Shown here: piece after piece, positions 43,711 through 47,201 of the stretch
Layout of the letters: every line of letters begins with the position of its first letter
Position numbering within the stretch: the first letter of the stretch is position 1
Assembly (NCBI GenBank): GCA_937893495.1
Contig: CALBIE010000591.1
Coordinates: 1 to 47,201, forward strand
Length of the DNA: 47,201 bases
From: an uncultured Verrucomicrobiales bacterium
GTDB lineage: Bacteria; Verrucomicrobiota; Verrucomicrobiia; Limisphaerales; JAYPXF01
Direction: 5' to 3'
The notes under the pieces: generated by a model
The model's input: the letters and a program-made list of their open reading frames with translations, nothing else
Told to the model about the DNA's origin: nothing
Database searches by the model: none
Program-made: the position numbers and the translations under genes

Positions 43711-44904
43711 ATGAATCAGGAACGCATCTACTATTTTGACAACAACGCCACGACTCGCGTCGCGCCGGAGGTGTTGGAGTCAATGATGCCATTCCTGACC
43801 GAGCATTGGGGCAACGCGTCTTCCGCCTATCGCTTCGGCAATCACGTCGCTCGTGAAATCAAGGTTGCCCGAGCCAAGGTCGCATCCTTGATCAATGCCG
43901 ACCCGAACGAAGTCATCTTTACTGGTTGCGGGACGGAGAGCAACAACGCCGCCTGGCAGAGTGCGCTGCTCACCCAACCGGACAAGCGCCACATTCTCAC
44001 CACGTCGGTGGAGCATTCCGCCAACATGAAGTTTGGTGAAGAGCTGCGTCGGCGGGGTTACGAAGTTACGTTTCTTCCGGTCGAGTCCGACGGCTCGCTG
44101 GACATTCACCTGCTGGAGAAAAGTATTCGACCCGACACTGCCCTGGCGTCAGTCATGTTTGCGAATAATGAGACGGGGGTGTTGTTTCCGATCGACGAAA
44201 TCTCGGCTATCTGCCGTTCGCGCGGGGCGCTCTTTCACACCGATGCCGTGCAGGTCGCCGGCAAGTTGCCGATCGACGTCAGAGATTCGCGCATCGATTA
44301 CCTGTCACTTTCCGCGCACAAGTTGCATGCGCCCAAGGGTATTGGCGTGTTGTTCGTCCGCAAGGGGGCTCCGTTTACTCCGTACCTGGTCGGAGGCGGG
44401 CAGGAAAAGGGGCGTCGCGGTGGAACGGAGAATGTTCCCTACATCGTTGGCTTCGGCCGCGCGGCGGAACTGGCGATTGAATCTCTACCGGTCGAGCGCA
44501 ATGAAGTGCGCAAGTTACGCAATCATCTTGAAGAAACGATTCTGGTGACCATTCCCCGGACCAGTCGCAACGGCGCGCGCGCAAATCGTCTGCCGAATAC
44601 CTGCAACCTCGCGTTCGAGGGGGTCGAGGCGGAAGCCGTTTTGCTCCTGCTGGATCAAGCCGGCATCTGCGCTTCGAGCGGTTCGGCCTGCAAAACGGGA
44701 TCGCTCGAGCCTTCACATGTCCTGACGGCGATGGGATTACCGGCGACACTTTCCCGGGCTTCGATTCGGTTCAGTCTCGGCATTTACAACACTGCGGAAG
44801 AAGTGGAGCACGTGCTTCGCGAACTGCCGCTGATCATCTCTCGCCTCCGCGCTGCCGATCAACCTGTCGCCGCCGATCGGGAAGCAGCGGGCGTGACCGC
44901 CTAG
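43711..44904 (+). CDS. Cysteine desulfurase (NifS/IscS class)
   Basis: The 397-residue PLP enzyme moves sulfur from cysteine to a carrier for Fe-S clusters or tRNA thiolation. The track ORF starts at 43606, but ATG 43711 begins the family N-terminus MNQERIYYFDNNATT. The PLP lysine is Lys204 in LSLSAHKLHAPKG. The persulfide Cys is Cys327 in CASSGSACKTGSLEPSHVL. The class I active loop and GGGQEKGRRGGTENVP are intact. No iscU, iscR or suf gene is adjacent, so its partner is unclear. Confidence 0.93.
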   Translation: MNQERIYYFDNNATTRVAPEVLESMMPFLTEHWGNASSAYRFGNHVAREIKVARAKVASLINADPNEVIFTGCGTESNNAAWQSALLTQPDKRHILTTSVEHSANMKFGEELRRRGYEVTFLPVESDGSLDIHLLEKSIRPDTALASVMFANNETGVLFPIDEISAICRSRGALFHTDAVQVAGKLPIDVRDSRIDYLSLSAHKLHAPKGIGVLFVRKGAPFTPYLVGGGQEKGRRGGTENVPYIVGFGRAAELAIESLPVERNEVRKLRNHLEETILVTIPRTSRNGARANRLPNTCNLAFEGVEAEAVLLLLDQAGICASSGSACKTGSLEPSHVLTAMGLPATLSRASIRFSLGIYNTAEEVEHVLRELPLIISRLRAADQPVAADREAAGVTA

Positions 44905-44947
44905 CGCTTGTCTTCCGAGCATCCCGTGCCATCCTGAGGCCCTCGCC

Positions 44948-46273
44948 ATGGCGATTCGCATACTCATCGGTCTGTTCGTGCTGTTACTGGTCTGCTTCTA
45001 TCTCGGCTACGGCCTGGCTGATCGGCGATCCGATCGGGTGCTGACCGTGCAGCGGCAGTTATGGGAGGACGAATTGAGCCAGCGGACCGCCGGTCTGAAA
45101 ACCGCACTCGAACGAGCCCGAACTGAATCCGTCCCGGTAAAACTGCCATCGCCTTCGGAATTTGAAACCGGACTTTCACCCGTTTTACCGTCTCCGGCGG
45201 AGGCTCTCGATGAACTCTTGAGAATCAGGATGCCCGAAGGTGAGGCGCGCCGGCAAGTGACGCGGAGAGTTGTATTCCTGCTGGAAACGTTAGCGGTTCA
45301 TCGGGAGAAATCCCTTCCGCTGATCGAGGCCTTTCTGTCTCTCAATCAGGATGTGGAGTATGCGCCGCCGGCAACCGGCCGTCTTCCCTTGCGCGATCGC
45401 GCGGGACCAAACCGGCGAGGAGCAGGACGGGGCTTGCCCTCCCAATCCGATCAGCGCGGGCCGTTGCTCGCGACGGAGTTTGTATTGCCGCCTTCACTGC
45501 GGCTGGGCCTGTTCTCTGTGGTGCGGGACATCGCGCTGCCGGCATCGGAGACAATCCTGGCCGAAGCCGTTGGCCGAGCCGGGCGGGGAGTCGAATTAGC
45601 GGTGCTGGCAGACCATCTTGAGGATCTCGCGCCCGGGCGGCATCGCGAGCCCATTCTGTCTGCCGTGCGTGAATTGCTCTCCCATCCGCTGGACATCAAC
45701 AGCCCGACGCGGCTTGACGATTTGTCGCGCGGTTACCTCTTCGCCGTACTCGAACGATTCGGCGACCGGGGGTATCGTGACGAAGCATTGAAGCAAGTCC
45801 TCGGTGAGGAGAATCGAATGATCCCGGCCGTTGTCCGCTATCTTGTTTCCCTGGTTGGCGAGGAGGCTCTTCCCGGCCTGGTCAAAATATATCGCGAAGC
45901 GACTATTCCTGATCGCTGGGATCGCCTCGTCCTGGGCATGGAGATCCTCCAGTTTTCCGGTAAAAACGGCAGTGCCGATGAACTATTTGGGATGATCGCC
46001 GCCAATGACGGTGATGCGGCAGCTCGCGCGTTGCTCGTTTGCTCCCTCGTCGGCGGCGAAGTGGGGCCTTACCAGTTGAAAACAATCGACGACGCGGCGG
46101 TTATTGCCAGACGCCTTGGGCTGGTCGAAGCGGCGCTGAAGCAGGTCGATACGCCGCAGATGGTTGAGGCATTGGAGCATACCCGGTCGAATCTCAAGAA
46201 CCTGCTCGCTGGCAAGGAGCCGGTGGCATTTGTCCCGCTGCGCAATCGACCACGACGTTCCCTCGCCCCGTAG
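44948..46273 (+). CDS. Hypothetical membrane-anchored helical-repeat protein
   Basis: The 441-residue protein starts with a membrane helix (IRILIGLFVLLLVCFYLGYGLA), then a charged coiled coil (TVQRQLWEDELSQRTAGLKTALERAR) and a short linker. The rest is helical, with HEAT-like pairs (REPILSAVRELLSHPLDI, GYLFAVLERFGDRGYRDEALKQVL, PAVVRYLVSLVGEEALPGLVKI). A basic low-complexity stretch sits at about 150-175. No known family is recognised. The stop codon TAG 46271-46273 lies in the left arm of an inverted repeat, so the C-terminus (PRRSLAP) could be set by that element. Confidence 0.6.
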   Translation: MAIRILIGLFVLLLVCFYLGYGLADRRSDRVLTVQRQLWEDELSQRTAGLKTALERARTESVPVKLPSPSEFETGLSPVLPSPAEALDELLRIRMPEGEARRQVTRRVVFLLETLAVHREKSLPLIEAFLSLNQDVEYAPPATGRLPLRDRAGPNRRGAGRGLPSQSDQRGPLLATEFVLPPSLRLGLFSVVRDIALPASETILAEAVGRAGRGVELAVLADHLEDLAPGRHREPILSAVRELLSHPLDINSPTRLDDLSRGYLFAVLERFGDRGYRDEALKQVLGEENRMIPAVVRYLVSLVGEEALPGLVKIYREATIPDRWDRLVLGMEILQFSGKNGSADELFGMIAANDGDAAARALLVCSLVGGEVGPYQLKTIDDAAVIARRLGLVEAALKQVDTPQMVEALEHTRSNLKNLLAGKEPVAFVPLRNRPRRSLAP

Positions 46274-46386
46274 CGCAGGCTTCCAGCCTGTATGAGGCGT
46301 TCGCCAGACCCGGACAGCCGAGGGTAATCGGACGCATGATTTGGCAATTGGCGCGGATCTGCAGGCGAAACGCCTGCGCTACGGGG
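46266..46386. repeat. 121-bp element with 15-bp perfect inverted terminal repeats
   Basis: CCCCGTAGCGCAGGC (46266-46280) is the exact reverse complement of GCCTGCGCTACGGGG (46372-46386). Inside are smaller hairpins: CAGGCT-TCC-AGCCTG (46276-46290) and GCAGGCG-AAA-CGCCTGC (46361-46377). The size and ends suit a dispersed palindromic or MITE-like unit. It starts within the last codons of the upstream gene and provides its stop codon. The remaining bases to 46531 hold nothing more I can support. Confidence 0.65.
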
Positions 46387-46531
46387 GCAGCCCGGATGTG
46401 CCGGTGGCGTCCATTCGGGAACTTTCCCGTTGACAGCTCTACCGCCTGACGCTGTCATTCCCGCCGTTTTCCGGCTCTCTGCCCGCAACAGGGAGTCTTG
46501 TCGTCTCGATTTCGGGACGGTCACGAAAGAC

Positions 46532-47201
46532 ATGAGCGATAAAAAATTTAATGTGGCAATTGTCGGGCTGGGTTTCGGCGCGGAATTCATCCCGATTCAC
46601 CAGGCTCATCCCAATGCCAACCTCGTGGCCGTCTGCCGTCGCAACGAGGCCGAGATGAACAAGATTGCCGATCACTTCGACATTCCCAAGCGGTTCACCG
46701 ACTACGACGAATTGCTCAAGGATCCGGAGATTGACGCCGTACACATCAATTCCCCGATCCCCGACCACGCGCCGCAATCGCTCAAGGCTCTCCGCGCGGG
46801 CAAGCACGTTATGTGTACGGTGCCAATGGCCACGACCATTGAGGAGTGCGAACAGATTTGCAAAGCCGTCAAGGAAACCGGCCTCAAGTACATGATGGCC
46901 GAGACCGTCGTTTACAGTCGCGAATTCCTTTTCATCAAAGAACTCTACGACAAGGGCGAACTCGGCAAGCTGCAATACTTGGCCGCCAGTCACCCGCAGG
47001 ACATGGACGGCTGGCCGTCGTATTGGGAAAAAATGATTCCCATGCACTACGCCACCCACGTTGTCAGCCCGTGCCTTGGCATGGTCGATGGCAAGGCGGA
47101 ATACGTGAGTTGCTTCGGGAGCGGCACCGTGCGGGATGACATTGCCAAAAAAAGCGGCAACAAGTTCGCCGTCGAAACCTGCCACATTAAAATCAAGGAC
47201 T
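46532..47201 (+). CDS. Gfo/Idh/MocA family oxidoreductase, N-terminal part (3' end outside window)
   Basis: The frame is open from ATG 46532 to the window end (223 residues) and is absent from the track because it has no stop. The Rossmann fold is VAIVGLGFGAEFIPIHQAHP, followed by DYDELLKDPEIDAVHINSPIPDHAPQSL. The usual catalytic-Lys EKP motif is replaced: GKHVMCTVPMATTIEE has Val97 where most family members have Lys. MAETVVYSREFLFIKEL follows in the substrate domain. The family oxidises or rearranges sugars and inositols with NAD(P). Without the Lys the chemistry may differ. The context gives no substrate. Confidence 0.88.
   Translation, partial: MSDKKFNVAIVGLGFGAEFIPIHQAHPNANLVAVCRRNEAEMNKIADHFDIPKRFTDYDELLKDPEIDAVHINSPIPDHAPQSLKALRAGKHVMCTVPMATTIEECEQICKAVKETGLKYMMAETVVYSREFLFIKELYDKGELGKLQYLAASHPQDMDGWPSYWEKMIPMHYATHVVSPCLGMVDGKAEYVSCFGSGTVRDDIAKKSGNKFAVETCHIKIKD

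Overview
The window reads as a piece of a Gram-negative, GC-rich chromosome, most likely from the Verrucomicrobiota (Pedosphaera/Limisphaerales type). This is an inference from gene content: a prepilin peptidase with a long loop insertion, a CehA/McbA-type PHP protein behind a TolB-like propeller, a planctomycete/verrucomicrobial sulfatase, large YfhO proteins, an Lnb/DUF4105 protein and short palindromic repeats. No rRNA, tRNA or CRISPR array was seen.

Layout. 1-3.8 kb: the 3' end of an FAD-dependent oxidoreductase, a DUF4105 membrane protein, and a minus-strand pair (prepilin peptidase and aroE) that overlaps by 11 bp. 3.9-6.3 kb: a secreted propeller plus PHP-type metallohydrolase. 6.4-7.95 kb: a minus-strand graveyard holding a frameshifted nucleotidyltransferase-like gene, a PIN-toxin stub, an antitoxin-like ORF and a small membrane protein. 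8.0-17.7 kb: four tandem, overlapping YfhO-family membrane proteins. One of them carries a palindromic repeat translated in frame. 17.7-21.0 kb: a repeat element, two small genes and a large secreted alpha/beta hydrolase.

21.1-37.3 kb is a coherent plus-strand exopolysaccharide locus. In order it holds a small membrane protein, an outer-membrane beta-barrel, an OPX/SLBB export protein, a Wzc-like chain-length/tyrosine-kinase protein, GT2, GT4, an O-antigen-ligase/Wzy-like polymerase, a membrane GT2, a FemAB/GNAT-like transferase, a polysaccharide deacetylase, a conserved NodB-like protein and a second GT4. The OPX protein ends right after its SLBB domains and has no classical lipobox, and a separate barrel sits just upstream. 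This suggests a split outer-membrane exporter. No flippase, priming glycosyltransferase or exosortase is visible. The locus otherwise resembles XrtA/PEP-CTERM-type EPS clusters.

37.4-47.2 kb: a sulfatase behind a good sigma70-like promoter, then on the minus strand ChrA, a MutT-type NUDIX protein, UDP-glucose dehydrogenase (a likely sugar-nucleotide supplier for the EPS) and a TPR protein. On the plus strand follow a cysteine desulfurase, a HEAT-like membrane-anchored protein whose stop codon lies in an inverted-repeat element, and the 5' part of a Gfo/Idh/MocA oxidoreductase that runs off the window.
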